Assembly (NCBI RefSeq): GCF_000257645.1
Contig: NZ_AJHJ01000045.1
Span: forward strand, 1-36,286
Length of the DNA: 36,286 nt
Origin: Serratia sp. M24T3
GTDB taxonomy: Bacteria; Pseudomonadota; Gammaproteobacteria; Enterobacterales; Enterobacteriaceae
Reading direction: 5' to 3'
A model generated the notes under the pieces. The model searched no databases, was not told where the DNA came from, and saw only the letters and a list, made by a program, of their open reading frames with translations. A program made the position numbers and the translations under genes. This document shows positions 10,078 through 19,249 of this stretch, in pieces. Position 1 is the stretch's first letter; each line of letters opens with the position of its first letter.

Positions 10078-10089
10078 GGAGCACGGACA

Positions 10090-11517
10090 ATGAATAACGC
10101 AATTGCACAACAAATCGCCGAGCAGGGTGGCGTTGAAGCTTACCTGCACTCTCAACAGCACAAAAGTCTGCTGCGCTTCCTGACCTGCGGCAGTGTCGAC
10201 GATGGCAAAAGTACGCTAATAGGCCGCCTGCTGCACGACACGCGCCAGATTTACGAAGACCAGCTGTCTTCGCTGCACAATGACAGCAAACGTCACGGCA
10301 CTCAGGGCGAGAAGATTGACCTTGCGCTGCTGGTGGACGGTTTGCAGGCCGAGCGCGAGCAGGGCATCACCATCGACGTGGCCTATCGCTATTTTTCCAC
10401 CGAAAAACGTAAATTTATTATTGCCGATACGCCGGGGCACGAGCAGTACACTCGTAACATGGCAACCGGTGCTTCAACCTGCGACCTGGCTATCCTGCTG
10501 ATTGACGCCCGTAAAGGCGTGCTGGATCAGACCCGTCGTCACAGCTTTATCGCTACGCTGCTGGGTATCCGCCACCTGGTAGTGGCAGTGAATAAAATGG
10601 ATCTGGTGGATTACAGCGAAGCGGTATTCGAGCAGTTCAAGCAAGATTATCTCGATTTTGCCCAGCAGCTGCCGACCGATCTGGATATTAAATTTGTGCC
10701 GCTGTCAGCCCTTGAAGGTGACAACGTTGCCAGCCAGAGTGAGAAGATGCCGTGGTACACTGGGCCAACGCTGCTCGACGTGCTGGAAACCGTTAATGTC
10801 ATTAATATCCGCGAGCAGCAGCCGATGCGCTTCCCGGTGCAATACGTTAACCGTCCAAACCTCGATTTCCGTGGTTATGCGGGTACGCTGGCCTCGGGTT
10901 CGGTGCGCGTCGGTCAGAAAATCAAGGTATTGCCGTCCGGCGTTGAGTCTACCGTGGCACGTATTGTAACTTTCGATGGCGATCTGCAGGAAGCCTGGGC
11001 CGGTGAGGCGATTACGCTGGTGCTGGAAACCGAGGTAGATATCAGCCGTGGCGACCTGCTGGTTGATGCCAGCGAAACGGTGAAAGCGGTTCAAAATGCT
11101 AAAGTTGACGTGGTGTGGATGGCCGAACAGCCACTGAGCGTTGGTCAAAGCTATGACATTAAGGTCGGTGGCAAGAAAGCCCGTGCGCGGGTAGAAAACA
11201 TCGAATATCAGGTGGAAATCAACTCACTGACTCAGCGCGTTGTCGAAAGCCTGCCTCTGAACGGTATCGGGCTGGTCGAGCTGGCGTTTGATGAGCCGCT
11301 GGTGCTGGATAACTACCAGCAAAACGCGGTCACAGGCGGACTGATCTTTATCGATCGCCTGACCAACGTGACTGTCGGCGCAGGTCTGGTGCGTGAAGCA
11401 CTTGAGCAGGTTTACCAGGATAATGGCGCTTTTAGCGCATTCGAACTTGAACTTAACGCACTGGTTCGCCGCCACTTCCCACACTGGGGCGCTCGCGACC
11501 TGTTGGGTGGAAAATAA
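10090..11517 (+). CDS. cysN: Sulfate adenylyltransferase subunit 1 (GTPase)
   Basis: CysN is an EF-Tu-like GTPase coupling GTP hydrolysis to APS formation by CysD. The 475-residue protein shows G1 GSVDDGKS (34-41), the ITIDVAY switch region (93-99), G3 DTPGH (113-117) and G4 NKMD (168-171), then the two beta-barrel domains. Length matches E. coli (475). There is no CysC kinase domain fused to its C-terminus, unlike the NodQ-type fusion; cysC follows as a separate gene one base after the stop. SD is AAGGAG just upstream of the start. Confidence 0.97.
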   Translation: MNNAIAQQIAEQGGVEAYLHSQQHKSLLRFLTCGSVDDGKSTLIGRLLHDTRQIYEDQLSSLHNDSKRHGTQGEKIDLALLVDGLQAEREQGITIDVAYRYFSTEKRKFIIADTPGHEQYTRNMATGASTCDLAILLIDARKGVLDQTRRHSFIATLLGIRHLVVAVNKMDLVDYSEAVFEQFKQDYLDFAQQLPTDLDIKFVPLSALEGDNVASQSEKMPWYTGPTLLDVLETVNVINIREQQPMRFPVQYVNRPNLDFRGYAGTLASGSVRVGQKIKVLPSGVESTVARIVTFDGDLQEAWAGEAITLVLETEVDISRGDLLVDASETVKAVQNAKVDVVWMAEQPLSVGQSYDIKVGGKKARARVENIEYQVEINSLTQRVVESLPLNGIGLVELAFDEPLVLDNYQQNAVTGGLIFIDRLTNVTVGAGLVREALEQVYQDNGAFSAFELELNALVRRHFPHWGARDLLGGK

Positions 11518-11518
11518 T

Positions 11519-12124
11519 ATGGCTCTGCAAGACGAAAATATCGTCTGGCATCCGCACGCGGTGACGCGTGCGGATCGCGAAAAGCAGCACGGGCATCGCG
11601 GCGCGGTACTGTGGTTTACCGGGCTGTCAGGCTCGGGTAAATCCACTGTAGCCGGCGCGCTGGAACAGGCCTTGTTTAGCCTTGGCGTCAGCACTTACCT
11701 GCTAGATGGTGACAATGTAAGACACGGGCTTTGTCGCGATCTGGGTTTTTCAGATGACGATCGCCGTGAAAACATTCGCCGCGTGGGTGAGGTTGCCAAA
11801 CTGATGGTCGATGCTGGTCAGGTCGTCTTGACTGCGTTCATATCGCCACATCGTGCCGAACGTGAAATGGTGCGTGAGTTACTGGATAACGGGGAGTTTA
11901 TCGAGGTATTTGTCGATACGCCGATCGAGATCTGCGAGGCGCGCGATCCTAAAGGTTTATACAAAAAAGCCCGTGCCGGAGAGCTGAAAAACTTCACCGG
12001 GATAGACTCGGTTTACGAAGCGCCATTGCAGGCCGATGTGCATCTTGATGGTGAACAATTAGTAACAAATTTAGTCCCGCAATTATTAGCTGTGTTACGT
12101 CGTAGAGGTATTATCAACTCCTAA
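11519..12124 (+). CDS. cysC: Adenylylsulfate (APS) kinase
   Basis: CysC phosphorylates APS to PAPS, the substrate of CysH. Starting at ATG 11519 gives 201 residues, the E. coli length; a longer reading frame upstream would overlap cysN by over 100 bases and is not credible. Walker [10 protein letters not shown] is at 35-43, and the phospho-acceptor Ser109 lies in FISPHRAER. The start lies one base after the cysN stop, so translation is likely coupled; the SD would be inside the cysN end (GGTGG). Last gene of cysGDNC. The next gene, ygbE, is 63 bases on and may be read from the same mRNA. Confidence 0.96.
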   Translation: MALQDENIVWHPHAVTRADREKQHGHRGAVLWFTGLSGSGKSTVAGALEQALFSLGVSTYLLDGDNVRHGLCRDLGFSDDDRRENIRRVGEVAKLMVDAGQVVLTAFISPHRAEREMVRELLDNGEFIEVFVDTPIEICEARDPKGLYKKARAGELKNFTGIDSVYEAPLQADVHLDGEQLVTNLVPQLLAVLRRRGIINS

Positions 12125-12187
12125 GTGTTACTGACAAAAACGCCAAACAGCGTGTCAGTTTACAGCGAGCCAATAGGGGGTTGAACA

Positions 12188-12523
12188 ATGCAAACGTTAA
12201 GTCAATTTTTCAACGACATAACCGGTAAGAGGCCAGAAGCAGAGGAAAAGGAAGATCCATCCTACTCCATGCTGGGTGGCTGTACCGGTTTTGTGTTTTT
12301 CTGGCTGGCATTGGCAATCCCTTTTATCGTCTACGGTTCCAATACGCTGTTTTTCCTGCTTTATACTTGGCCATTTTTTCTGGCTTTAATGCCAATCTCC
12401 GTGCTTATCGGCATTGCGTTTAGCACTTTGTTCAATGGCAGCTTGTTGAAAGCATTACCGTTAACAGGGCTTGCCGTGATGTGCGTGTTCTGGATGGTCT
12501 TCTCATTTCTCAGCGGTTGGTAA
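12188..12523 (+). CDS. ygbE: YgbE-like inner membrane protein (DUF3561)
   Basis: A 111-residue protein of unknown function with a polar, acidic N-terminus (to about residue 27) and three hydrophobic segments (about 30-48, 53-75, 88-108) suggesting an inner-membrane protein. The block YGSNTLFFLLYTWPFFLALMP near the middle is very like E. coli YgbE, and the place between cysC and ftsB is the same. AGGGGG at 12174-12179 precedes the ATG. No catalytic motif is visible. Confidence 0.85.
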   Translation: MQTLSQFFNDITGKRPEAEEKEDPSYSMLGGCTGFVFFWLALAIPFIVYGSNTLFFLLYTWPFFLALMPISVLIGIAFSTLFNGSLLKALPLTGLAVMCVFWMVFSFLSGW

Positions 12524-12727
12524 CTTACCGCATCGTCTGGCCACAGTTTCGTAAACTGACGAATTTACCCTCAAATTTATGCCGTTTTTCTCCGCACTGT
12601 TGTAAACCATTGTGTCATTCTTGTGCTTATTCCTAACTTAACTCCTAATCTGCATGTCAATTTCCCCTTCAGTGTGGAGTCAGAGTGAAAGTTGTGGGAT
12701 GATTGAGCGGCTTTTTCAGGGGGCGGA

Positions 12728-13057
12728 ATGGGCAAATTAACGCTGCTATTATTGATTGTACTTGGCTGGCTACAGTATTCGCTGTGGCTGGGTAAGAATG
12801 GTATTCACGATTACGTGCGGGTTAACGACGATGTTGAAGTGCAACAAGGCAGCAACATCAAACTTAAATCACGCAATGACCAACTCTTCGCAGAGATTGA
12901 CGACCTTAACGGTGGTCAGGAGGCGATTGAGGAACGCGCACGCAACGAGCTAGGCATGATTAAGCCTGGCGAGAGTTTCTATCGCCTTGTGCCAGACCAA
13001 AATAAGCACAGTCAGGCTTCCAACACAACGCAAGTAAGAATCAACAATAATCCATGA
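12728..13057 (+). CDS. ftsB: Cell division protein FtsB
   Basis: FtsB is a small bitopic division protein that joins FtsL and FtsQ and helps activate septal synthesis by FtsWI. The 109-residue product has one N-terminal membrane helix (about 3-20), a periplasmic coiled coil (about 28-65, with heptad-like Leu, Ile and Asn) and the conserved [15 protein letters not shown] segment (68-82) used for FtsQ and FtsL contact. It is slightly longer than in E. coli (103), through a polar tail. SD is GGGGCGG just before the ATG. The stop overlaps the ispD start (ATGA). The 204-base gap upstream presumably holds its promoter, but I could not define one. Confidence 0.94.
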   Translation: MGKLTLLLLIVLGWLQYSLWLGKNGIHDYVRVNDDVEVQQGSNIKLKSRNDQLFAEIDDLNGGQEAIEERARNELGMIKPGESFYRLVPDQNKHSQASNTTQVRINNNP

Positions 13058-13773
13058 GTCACACAGCCGTCTCCTCGGCCGATATCGTCGCGGTATTGCC
13101 CGCAGCCGGTATTGGCAGCCGCATGCAAAGCGAACTTCCAAAACAATATCTGACCATTGAGGGTAAAACGCTGCTTGAGCATGCTGTTGGCGCGTTGCTG
13201 CGCAGCCCTCGCGTGCAGAAAGTTATTGTTGCCATTAGTCCAAAGGACACCTTTTTTGCTCAACTGCCGATTGCCAGCGACCCGCGCGTCAAGGTGGTGA
13301 CCGGTGGCGCACAGCGTGCCGATTCAGTAATGGCTGGGCTGCAACACGCCGGTGATGCCGAATGGGTGCTGGTCCACGATGCAGCAAGGCCGTGTTTGCA
13401 CATTGATGATCTCAATCGACTGCTGGCAATCAGCGCACACAGTAAAATCGGCGGTATTCTTGCCGCACCGGTGCGAGACACCATGAAGCGCGGCGAGCCG
13501 GGCATTGAAAAAATTGCCCATACTGTCGATAGACAAGATCTTTGGCACGCGCTTACGCCACAATTTTTCCCATTGGATCTGCTTAAAACCTGCCTCGCCC
13601 GCGCGCTTGCGGAAGGCGCGATCGTTACTGACGAAGCCTCTGCGCTGGAGCACTGTGGCTATCATCCCGAGCTGGTGGCTGGAAGATCCGATAATATTAA
13701 AGTTACCCGTCCAGAAGATCTGGCACTGGCAGCATTCTATTTAACTCAGTTGCACCAAGAGGAGAGCGCGTAA
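13054..13773 (+). CDS. ispD: 2-C-methyl-D-erythritol 4-phosphate cytidylyltransferase
   Basis: IspD transfers CMP from CTP to methylerythritol phosphate, third step of the MEP isoprenoid pathway. The 239-residue protein has the CTP-binding loop PAAGIGSRM (16-24), Lys30 in [16 protein letters not shown] and VHDAARPC, all family signatures. It overlaps ftsB by four bases and ispF by one (TAATG), so ftsB-ispD-ispF form a coupled unit, with IspD and IspF catalysing nearby steps of one pathway. Confidence 0.97.
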   Translation: MSHTAVSSADIVAVLPAAGIGSRMQSELPKQYLTIEGKTLLEHAVGALLRSPRVQKVIVAISPKDTFFAQLPIASDPRVKVVTGGAQRADSVMAGLQHAGDAEWVLVHDAARPCLHIDDLNRLLAISAHSKIGGILAAPVRDTMKRGEPGIEKIAHTVDRQDLWHALTPQFFPLDLLKTCLARALAEGAIVTDEASALEHCGYHPELVAGRSDNIKVTRPEDLALAAFYLTQLHQEESA

Positions 13774-14246
13774 TGCGTATCGGTCACGGTTTTGATGTTC
13801 ATGCATTTGGAGGCGAAGGCCCTCTGGTGATCGGCGGTGTGCGCATCCCTTTTGATCGGGGATTACTGGCACACTCCGACGGTGACGTTGCCCTGCACGC
13901 GGCAACTGATGCCCTGCTTGGCGCTGCGGCGCTGGGCGATATCGGCAAACTGTTCCCTGACACCGACCCGGCCTATAAAGGTGCCGACAGCCGCGAACTG
14001 CTGCGTGAAGCCTACCGCCAGATCAAAGCCAAAGGTTACCGTCTTGGCAATATCGACATAACTATTATCGCCCAGGCCCCGAAAATGCTGCCGCACATTC
14101 CACAGATGCGCGTATTTATCGCCGAAGACCTTGGCTGTCACATGGACGACGTCAACGTAAAAGCAACCACTACCGAGAAGCTTGGATTTACCGGTCGTGG
14201 CGAAGGCATTGCCTGTGAAGCTGTTGCCTTGTTGATCAAGGACTGA
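13773..14246 (+). CDS. ispF: 2-C-methyl-D-erythritol 2,4-cyclodiphosphate synthase
   Basis: IspF cyclises CDP-methylerythritol phosphate to the 2,4-cyclodiphosphate with release of CMP. The 157-residue protein keeps the metal ligands Asp8 and His10 in GFDVH and His42 in VALHA, and the CMP-binding [18 protein letters not shown] block. It forms a homotrimer in known relatives. The start overlaps the ispD stop; truD begins 4 bases after the stop. Confidence 0.97.
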   Translation: MRIGHGFDVHAFGGEGPLVIGGVRIPFDRGLLAHSDGDVALHAATDALLGAAALGDIGKLFPDTDPAYKGADSRELLREAYRQIKAKGYRLGNIDITIIAQAPKMLPHIPQMRVFIAEDLGCHMDDVNVKATTTEKLGFTGRGEGIACEAVALLIKD

Positions 14247-14250
14247 CGCC

Positions 14251-15297
14251 GTGGATATGAATAATCTGACCTGGCTGTACGGCAAGCCGCTTTCCACCGG
14301 TACGCTCAAGGCCAATGCAGAGGATTTCATCGTTGAAGAAGACCTCGGTTTTGAGCCGGACGGCGAGGGCGAGCATTTGCTGGTTCGCATCCGTAAAACC
14401 GGCTGTAATACCCAGTTTGTTGCCGAACAGTTAGCGCGCTTTGCTGGTGTTCATCCTCGTTCTGTGAGCTATGCCGGGTTGAAAGACCGTCATGCTGTGA
14501 CCGAGCAGTGGTTCTGTGTACATTTGCCCGGTAAAGAAACGCCGGACCTGAGTCAGTTTCAGCTGGAGGGTTGTGAGGTTGTACGTCACGCTCGTCATCT
14601 GAAAAAGATGCGTATCGGCACGTTGAAAGGCAACCTGTTTACTCTGGTGCTGCGTGATCTCACTGATTTGGCCGACGTGCAGCAACGTCTGGAGAAAATT
14701 GTTTCTCAGGGTGTACCAAACTATTTCGGCGTGCAGCGCTTCGGACGCGGTGGCAATAACCTGGTAATGGCCACCCGTTGGGCGAAAGACGAAATTCGTG
14801 TTAAAGAACGTCCGAAGCGCAGCTTTTACCTCTCGGCGAGCCGCAGCGCGATGTTTAATATCGTTGCCAGTGAGCGACTTGCTCGAGGTTTGATGACTGA
14901 AGCCATGCTGGGTGATGCCCTACAGCTTAGCGGCCGCGGCAGCTGGTTTGTTGCTAAAGAAGAAGAGCTGGAGTCGGTGCAATCGCGCGTCGCCAGCGGT
15001 GATTTGCTGATCACGGCGCCACTGCCGGGCGATGGCCCGCTGGGGTCGCAGCAAGATGCTGAACTATTTGAACTGGGCTGCATAGAGGACCAAACGGCAT
15101 TGTTGTCCCTGCTTAAACGCGAACGGGTTGAACCCGCGCGCCGCGCAGTTATGCTGCATCCAAGAGATCTCGCATGGCGAACTGTGGATGACGCGACGCT
15201 AGAACTTAAGTTTTGGCTTCCGGCAGGCAGCTTTGCCACCAGTCTTGTCAGAGAACTGATGGGACAAGATGCAGGCGAAGCCGACATTAGCGAATAA
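14251..15297 (+). CDS. truD: tRNA pseudouridine(13) synthase TruD
   Basis: TruD makes pseudouridine 13 in tRNA-Glu. The 348-residue protein (E. coli 349) has the catalytic Asp79 in [21 protein letters not shown] and the C-terminal [15 protein letters not shown] block. GTG at 14251 is the likely start because AAGGA (14238-14242) stands 8 bases upstream; an ATG two codons on (14257) is the alternative and changes little. surE starts 22 bases after its stop. Confidence 0.96.
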   Translation: MDMNNLTWLYGKPLSTGTLKANAEDFIVEEDLGFEPDGEGEHLLVRIRKTGCNTQFVAEQLARFAGVHPRSVSYAGLKDRHAVTEQWFCVHLPGKETPDLSQFQLEGCEVVRHARHLKKMRIGTLKGNLFTLVLRDLTDLADVQQRLEKIVSQGVPNYFGVQRFGRGGNNLVMATRWAKDEIRVKERPKRSFYLSASRSAMFNIVASERLARGLMTEAMLGDALQLSGRGSWFVAKEEELESVQSRVASGDLLITAPLPGDGPLGSQQDAELFELGCIEDQTALLSLLKRERVEPARRAVMLHPRDLAWRTVDDATLELKFWLPAGSFATSLVRELMGQDAGEADISE

Positions 15298-15319
15298 GAC
15301 CTGGCGTGGAGAATAACGC

Positions 15320-16096
15320 ATGACATCCCTGATACGGATATTACTGAGTAATGATGATGGCGTTACCGCTCCTGGGATTCAGGCGCTAGCCTCGGCACTG
15401 CGTGAGTTTGCCGAGGTTACCCTCGTTGCACCTGACAGAAATCGCAGCGGCGCTTCCAATGCGCTGACGCTGGACTCGCCGCTGCGCATTCAAAAAAATG
15501 CCAATGGCGATACGGCAGTGATCAACGGCACGCCAACGGACTGTGTTTATCTGGGGGTCAATTCCCTGATGCGTCCGCGACCGGATATCGTGGTTTCCGG
15601 TATTAATGCCGGACCGAATCTGGGCGATGATGTCATTTACTCCGGCACCGTTGCAGCCGCGATGGAAGGGCGTCATCTCGGTTATCCGGCGGTTGCCGTT
15701 TCCCTCGATGGCAACCGGCATTACGACACTGCTGCGGCAATCACCTGCCGTATTGTAAAAATGTTGGCCTCCGAGCCTTTGCACACCGGTCGTATCCTCA
15801 ATATTAATGTTCCTGATCTGCCTTTGGGTCAAATTAAAGGCTATCGCGTCACACGCTGCGGTAGCCGTCATCCGGCAGAACAGGTATTTTGTCAGCAAGA
15901 CCCGCGTGGTCATGATATGTACTGGATTGGTCCGCCCGGCGAGAAATTCGATATTGCGCCGGATACTGACTTTGCCGCCGTAGCACAGGGATATGTATCA
16001 ATAACCCCTCTGCACGTCGATCTGACGGCCTATGCGGCGCAAGAAACCGTCAGAACATGGTTAGCCAAAGCCGAGGTGAACGGGAATGGTGATTAA
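15320..16096 (+). CDS. surE: 5'/3'-nucleotidase SurE (survival protein E)
   Basis: SurE is a metal-dependent nucleoside monophosphatase that also trims polyphosphate and is linked to stationary-phase survival. The 258-residue protein carries SNDDG with Asp12 and Asp13, RNRSGASN (Ser near 43) and SGINAGPN with Asn near 96, the metal ligands of the family. Its start is four residues upstream of the E. coli start because the E. coli Met is an Ile (ATA) here; GGAG at 15308-15311 supports ATG 15320. The 3' end overlaps pcm by 11 bases. Confidence 0.96.
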   Translation: MTSLIRILLSNDDGVTAPGIQALASALREFAEVTLVAPDRNRSGASNALTLDSPLRIQKNANGDTAVINGTPTDCVYLGVNSLMRPRPDIVVSGINAGPNLGDDVIYSGTVAAAMEGRHLGYPAVAVSLDGNRHYDTAAAITCRIVKMLASEPLHTGRILNINVPDLPLGQIKGYRVTRCGSRHPAEQVFCQQDPRGHDMYWIGPPGEKFDIAPDTDFAAVAQGYVSITPLHVDLTAYAAQETVRTWLAKAEVNGNGD

Positions 16097-16712
16097 GCCG
16101 ATGTACAATTTGCTGGAACAGCTGCGAAAACAGGGCATCTCGGATGAGAATCTGCTGCACGCGATGGAAACTGTGCCGCGCGAGCGCTTCGTTGATGAGG
16201 CGTTTCAGCATAAAGCTTATGAAAATACCGCGTTGCCTATCGGCCTTGGACAAACTATCTCTCAGCCTTATACCGTAGCTCGCATGACAGAACTGTTGCG
16301 CCTGACGCCGCAGTCGCGAGTGCTGGAGATTGGCACCGGCTCGGGATACCAGACGGCTATTTTGGCGCATCTGGTTGAGCACGTATTTTCCGTAGAGCGT
16401 ATTAAAGGCCTGCAATGGCAGGCGAAGCGTCGGCTTAAGCAGCTGGATCTGCACAATATTTCCACCCGCCACGGCGATGGTTGGGAAGGGTGGCCTTCGC
16501 GCGGCCCTTTTGACGCTATTATCGTGACCGCGGCCCCTCCAGAAATTCCTCAGGATCTGATAACCCAGCTTGCCGAAGGCGGGATCATGGTTTTGCCCGT
16601 GGGTGAGCAAAATCAGACTTTGCAACGTATCCAGCGACGAGCCAACGATTTTACAATTGAAACTATTGAAGCCGTGCGTTTTGTTCCTTTAGTCAAAGGC
16701 GAGCTTGCCTGA
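16086..16712 (+). CDS. pcm: Protein-L-isoaspartate O-methyltransferase
   Basis: Pcm methylates L-isoaspartyl residues of aged proteins so they can revert to aspartate. The 208 residues equal E. coli Pcm, with [12 protein letters not shown], the SAM motif [18 protein letters not shown] (about 79-96) and the C-terminal [12 protein letters not shown]. It starts inside surE in another frame, as in E. coli. The surE-pcm-nlpD-rpoS order suggests a stationary-phase maintenance cluster. Confidence 0.96.
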   Translation: MVIKPMYNLLEQLRKQGISDENLLHAMETVPRERFVDEAFQHKAYENTALPIGLGQTISQPYTVARMTELLRLTPQSRVLEIGTGSGYQTAILAHLVEHVFSVERIKGLQWQAKRRLKQLDLHNISTRHGDGWEGWPSRGPFDAIIVTAAPPEIPQDLITQLAEGGIMVLPVGEQNQTLQRIQRRANDFTIETIEAVRFVPLVKGELA

Positions 16713-16969
16713 CGCTTGTTTTTCGCTCTGTCGGACACTAAGCCCTTAAAATTTAAATACAACTGATTTATGGTGCTTAAGTTGCGTTGTTGATAGCATT
16801 CACTACAGTTTTTTATTGCCACAGTTTTTTTAACTATCGCCATCGGGCTGACCAGTGTTCAGCCAGCAGGTTAACGGTATGCCTTACGTTGCTATAAGGT
16901 TCCAAATGGAGCCAGGCAGCGTCTGGCCTGAGCCGCGATAGATTCTGATATTGCCGTCATGGGGGAGTT
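16713..16969 (+). promoter_or_regulatory. pcm-nlpD intergenic region (presumed nlpD promoter)
   Basis: The 257-base AT-rich gap should hold the nlpD promoter, which also gives basal rpoS transcription in E. coli. I could not fix a -35/-10 pair. A small hairpin, GCCAG with CTGGC, lies near 16912-16927. GGGGGAG at about 16961-16966 is the nlpD ribosome binding site. Confidence 0.3.
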
Positions 16970-18025
16970 ATGAGCACGGGAAGCCCAATTAAAACCTTAA
17001 GCCGCATTGCGGTATGTACATTTGTTGGTGCCTGGCTCGCGGGATGTTCCAATAATGCCTCGACAACTGCTCCAATTAGCAGCGTAAACAACGGTGGAGG
17101 CATGCTGCGCAGCAATTCTGGAGGTCAGATTACTCCTAATTATGGCGCGCAGGCGGCTCCAAATTCTGTTGATAATGCCCCGATGATTAACGCCCAGGGA
17201 CACATCGTTTATAACCGAAGTTATAACAGTATTCCTAAAGGCAGCTATAACGGTAAAACGTATACCGTCAAGCGCGGCGACACACTCTTTTATATTGCCT
17301 GGATAACCGGCAATGACTTCCGTGATCTCGCGGCGCGCAACAATATCCCGCAACCTTACGGCCTTGAAGTTGGACAAAAGATTCAAATCAATAATGTTTC
17401 TTCCGAGGCGAGCTCTGGCAGCGGTACGTTGGTGGCAACCGATGCGACTCACGGAGGGGTCCCACAAGCGCCATCCGGTGGCATGATGCAAGGGACAGTG
17501 GTTGCATCTCAACCAACTACCACGTATTCTGAAACTTCAAGTAAACAGAATGTAGGTCATATGTTGCCTACAGCAGGCGTTGTCGCTACGACAACAGCCC
17601 CTGTTACCGCACCGACTACCCCCGTTGAAAGCACCACAGACAATGGCGGTCCAGTTTCCTCTTGGAGATGGCCGACTAACGGGAAAATTATCGATAACTT
17701 CTCTGCCTCTGAAGGTGGAAATAAAGGTATCGATATAGCCGGTTCGCGAGGTCAACCTGTATTGGCAACCGCCAGTGGGCGCGTAGTTTATGCAGGCAAT
17801 GCGCTTCGTGGTTACGGTAATCTAATCATCATCAAACACAATGATGATTACTTGAGCGCCTATGCACACAATGATTCAATGCTGGTCCGGGAACAACAAG
17901 AAGTGCAGGCGGGACAAAAAATAGCGACGATGGGTAGCACCGGAACCAGCTCAGTAAGATTACATTTTGAAATTCGTTACAAGGGGAAATCCGTAAACCC
18001 GCTGCGTTATCTTCCGCAGCGATAA
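16970..18025 (+). CDS. nlpD: Murein hydrolase activator lipoprotein NlpD
   Basis: NlpD is an outer-membrane lipoprotein that activates the amidase AmiC to split septal peptidoglycan. The 351-residue protein has a lipobox LAGC with Cys26, a LysM domain ([14 protein letters not shown] onward, 98-141), a low-complexity Ser/Thr/Gly/Pro linker (about 145-230) and a C-terminal LytM/M23 domain (about 240-350). In the LytM domain the first zinc histidine is replaced (Asn251-Lys-Gly-Ile-Asp), so it is a degenerate, non-hydrolytic activator as in E. coli. The linker is shorter than E. coli's (379-residue protein). In E. coli the main rpoS promoter lies inside nlpD; I expect the same but could not place it. 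Confidence 0.96.
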   Translation: MSTGSPIKTLSRIAVCTFVGAWLAGCSNNASTTAPISSVNNGGGMLRSNSGGQITPNYGAQAAPNSVDNAPMINAQGHIVYNRSYNSIPKGSYNGKTYTVKRGDTLFYIAWITGNDFRDLAARNNIPQPYGLEVGQKIQINNVSSEASSGSGTLVATDATHGGVPQAPSGGMMQGTVVASQPTTTYSETSSKQNVGHMLPTAGVVATTTAPVTAPTTPVESTTDNGGPVSSWRWPTNGKIIDNFSASEGGNKGIDIAGSRGQPVLATASGRVVYAGNALRGYGNLIIIKHNDDYLSAYAHNDSMLVREQQEVQAGQKIATMGSTGTSSVRLHFEIRYKGKSVNPLRYLPQR

Positions 18026-18076
18026 GCCGGGCAGAGTCTCCGATTCTGTCCTTGGGACCACGGGTAGGAGCAGCTT

Positions 18077-19075
18077 ATGAGTCAGAATACGCTGAAAGTT
18101 AACGAGTTACACGATGATGTAGATTTCGACGAGAACAGCGCTGAAGCCTTTGACGAAGAGAAAGCAACCGTCGAGGAGTCTGTTGAGATTGACGCTTCTG
18201 AAGCAGAAGAAGAGTTACTTTCGCAGGCTGTAAGCCAAAGAGTGCTGGATGCAACTCAACTGTACCTTGGTGAAATTGGTTACTCTCCTCTGCTAACCGC
18301 AGAAGAGGAAGTCTATTTTGCACGACGTGCGCTGCGAGGTGATGTTCCATCCCGTCGCCGCATGATCGAAAGTAACCTGCGTTTAGTGGTTAAAATTGCG
18401 CGCCGCTACAGTAATCGCGGCCTGGCACTGCTGGATCTCATTGAAGAGGGTAACCTCGGCCTGATCCGTGCGGTAGAGAAATTTGACCCTGAACGCGGTT
18501 TTAGATTCTCAACTTACGCAACCTGGTGGATCCGCCAGACGATTGAACGGGCGATCATGAATCAAACCCGTACTATTCGTTTGCCGATTCACATCGTTAA
18601 AGAATTGAACGTTTACCTGCGTACTGCGCGTGAATTGGCACACAAGCTTGATCATGAGCCAAGTGCTGAAGAAATTGCAGAGCAGCTCGACAAACCGGTC
18701 CATGACGTCAGCCGTATGCTGCGCCTGAATGAGCGTATTACTTCTGTAGATACCCCGTTGGGTGGTGACTCTGAAAAGGCGCTGTTAGATATTCTGGCGG
18801 ATGAGAAAGAGAACGGTCCGGAAGATACAACGCAAGACGATGATATGAAACACAGCATCGTTAAGTGGTTGTACGAGCTGAATGCCAAGCAGCGTGAAGT
18901 CCTGGCGCGTCGTTTCGGCCTGTTGGGCTATGAAGCGGCAACCCTTGAGGATGTCGGTCGAGAAATCGGTCTTACGCGTGAACGTGTTCGTCAGATTCAA
19001 GTTGAAGGATTGCGTCGCCTGCGTGAAATTTTGCAGGGTCAAGGTCTGAGCATCGAAGCACTGTTTCGTGAATAA
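18077..19075 (+). CDS. rpoS: RNA polymerase sigma factor RpoS
   Basis: RpoS is the stationary-phase and general stress sigma factor. The 332-residue protein has an acidic N-terminus, region 1.2 from about 55, region 2 with [19 protein letters not shown] (143-161), region 3 beginning at [14 protein letters not shown], and region 4 with a helix-turn-helix (about 288-316, [19 protein letters not shown]). Lys175 corresponds to Lys173 of E. coli, needed for RssB/ClpXP turnover. The reading frame is intact, with no attenuating mutation as often seen in lab strains. GGAG at 18066-18069 is the SD. It lies 51 bases after nlpD. Confidence 0.98.
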   Translation: MSQNTLKVNELHDDVDFDENSAEAFDEEKATVEESVEIDASEAEEELLSQAVSQRVLDATQLYLGEIGYSPLLTAEEEVYFARRALRGDVPSRRRMIESNLRLVVKIARRYSNRGLALLDLIEEGNLGLIRAVEKFDPERGFRFSTYATWWIRQTIERAIMNQTRTIRLPIHIVKELNVYLRTARELAHKLDHEPSAEEIAEQLDKPVHDVSRMLRLNERITSVDTPLGGDSEKALLDILADEKENGPEDTTQDDDMKHSIVKWLYELNAKQREVLARRFGLLGYEAATLEDVGREIGLTRERVRQIQVEGLRRLREILQGQGLSIEALFRE

Positions 19076-19197
19076 TTAGTTTTACGGGCAAGTAGCTTCT
19101 TGCATGGCTAGTTTCGTGAATGATTTGTACTAAACAGAACCAGTTTTACGACGATCCAATTGAGTCGATGGTTTAACGAAACACAGCTAAGCAGCAT

Positions 19198-19233
19198 AAA
19201 AAAAGGTGGGCAATCTGATTGCCCACCTTTTTT
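19198..19233. terminator. Bidirectional terminator between rpoS and mutS
   Basis: A 10-bp perfect stem GGTGGGCAAT (19205-19214) / ATTGCCCACC (19218-19227) with loop CTG is flanked by seven A on the left and six T on the right. This serves rpoS on the plus strand and mutS on the minus strand. Confidence 0.93.
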
Positions 19234-19249
19234 CATTTCAAGTTATCCG

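Noticed and set aside
11393-12124. A longer cysC frame starting at 11393
   Set aside because: It would overlap cysN by over 120 bases; the ATG at 11519 gives the family length and N-terminus.
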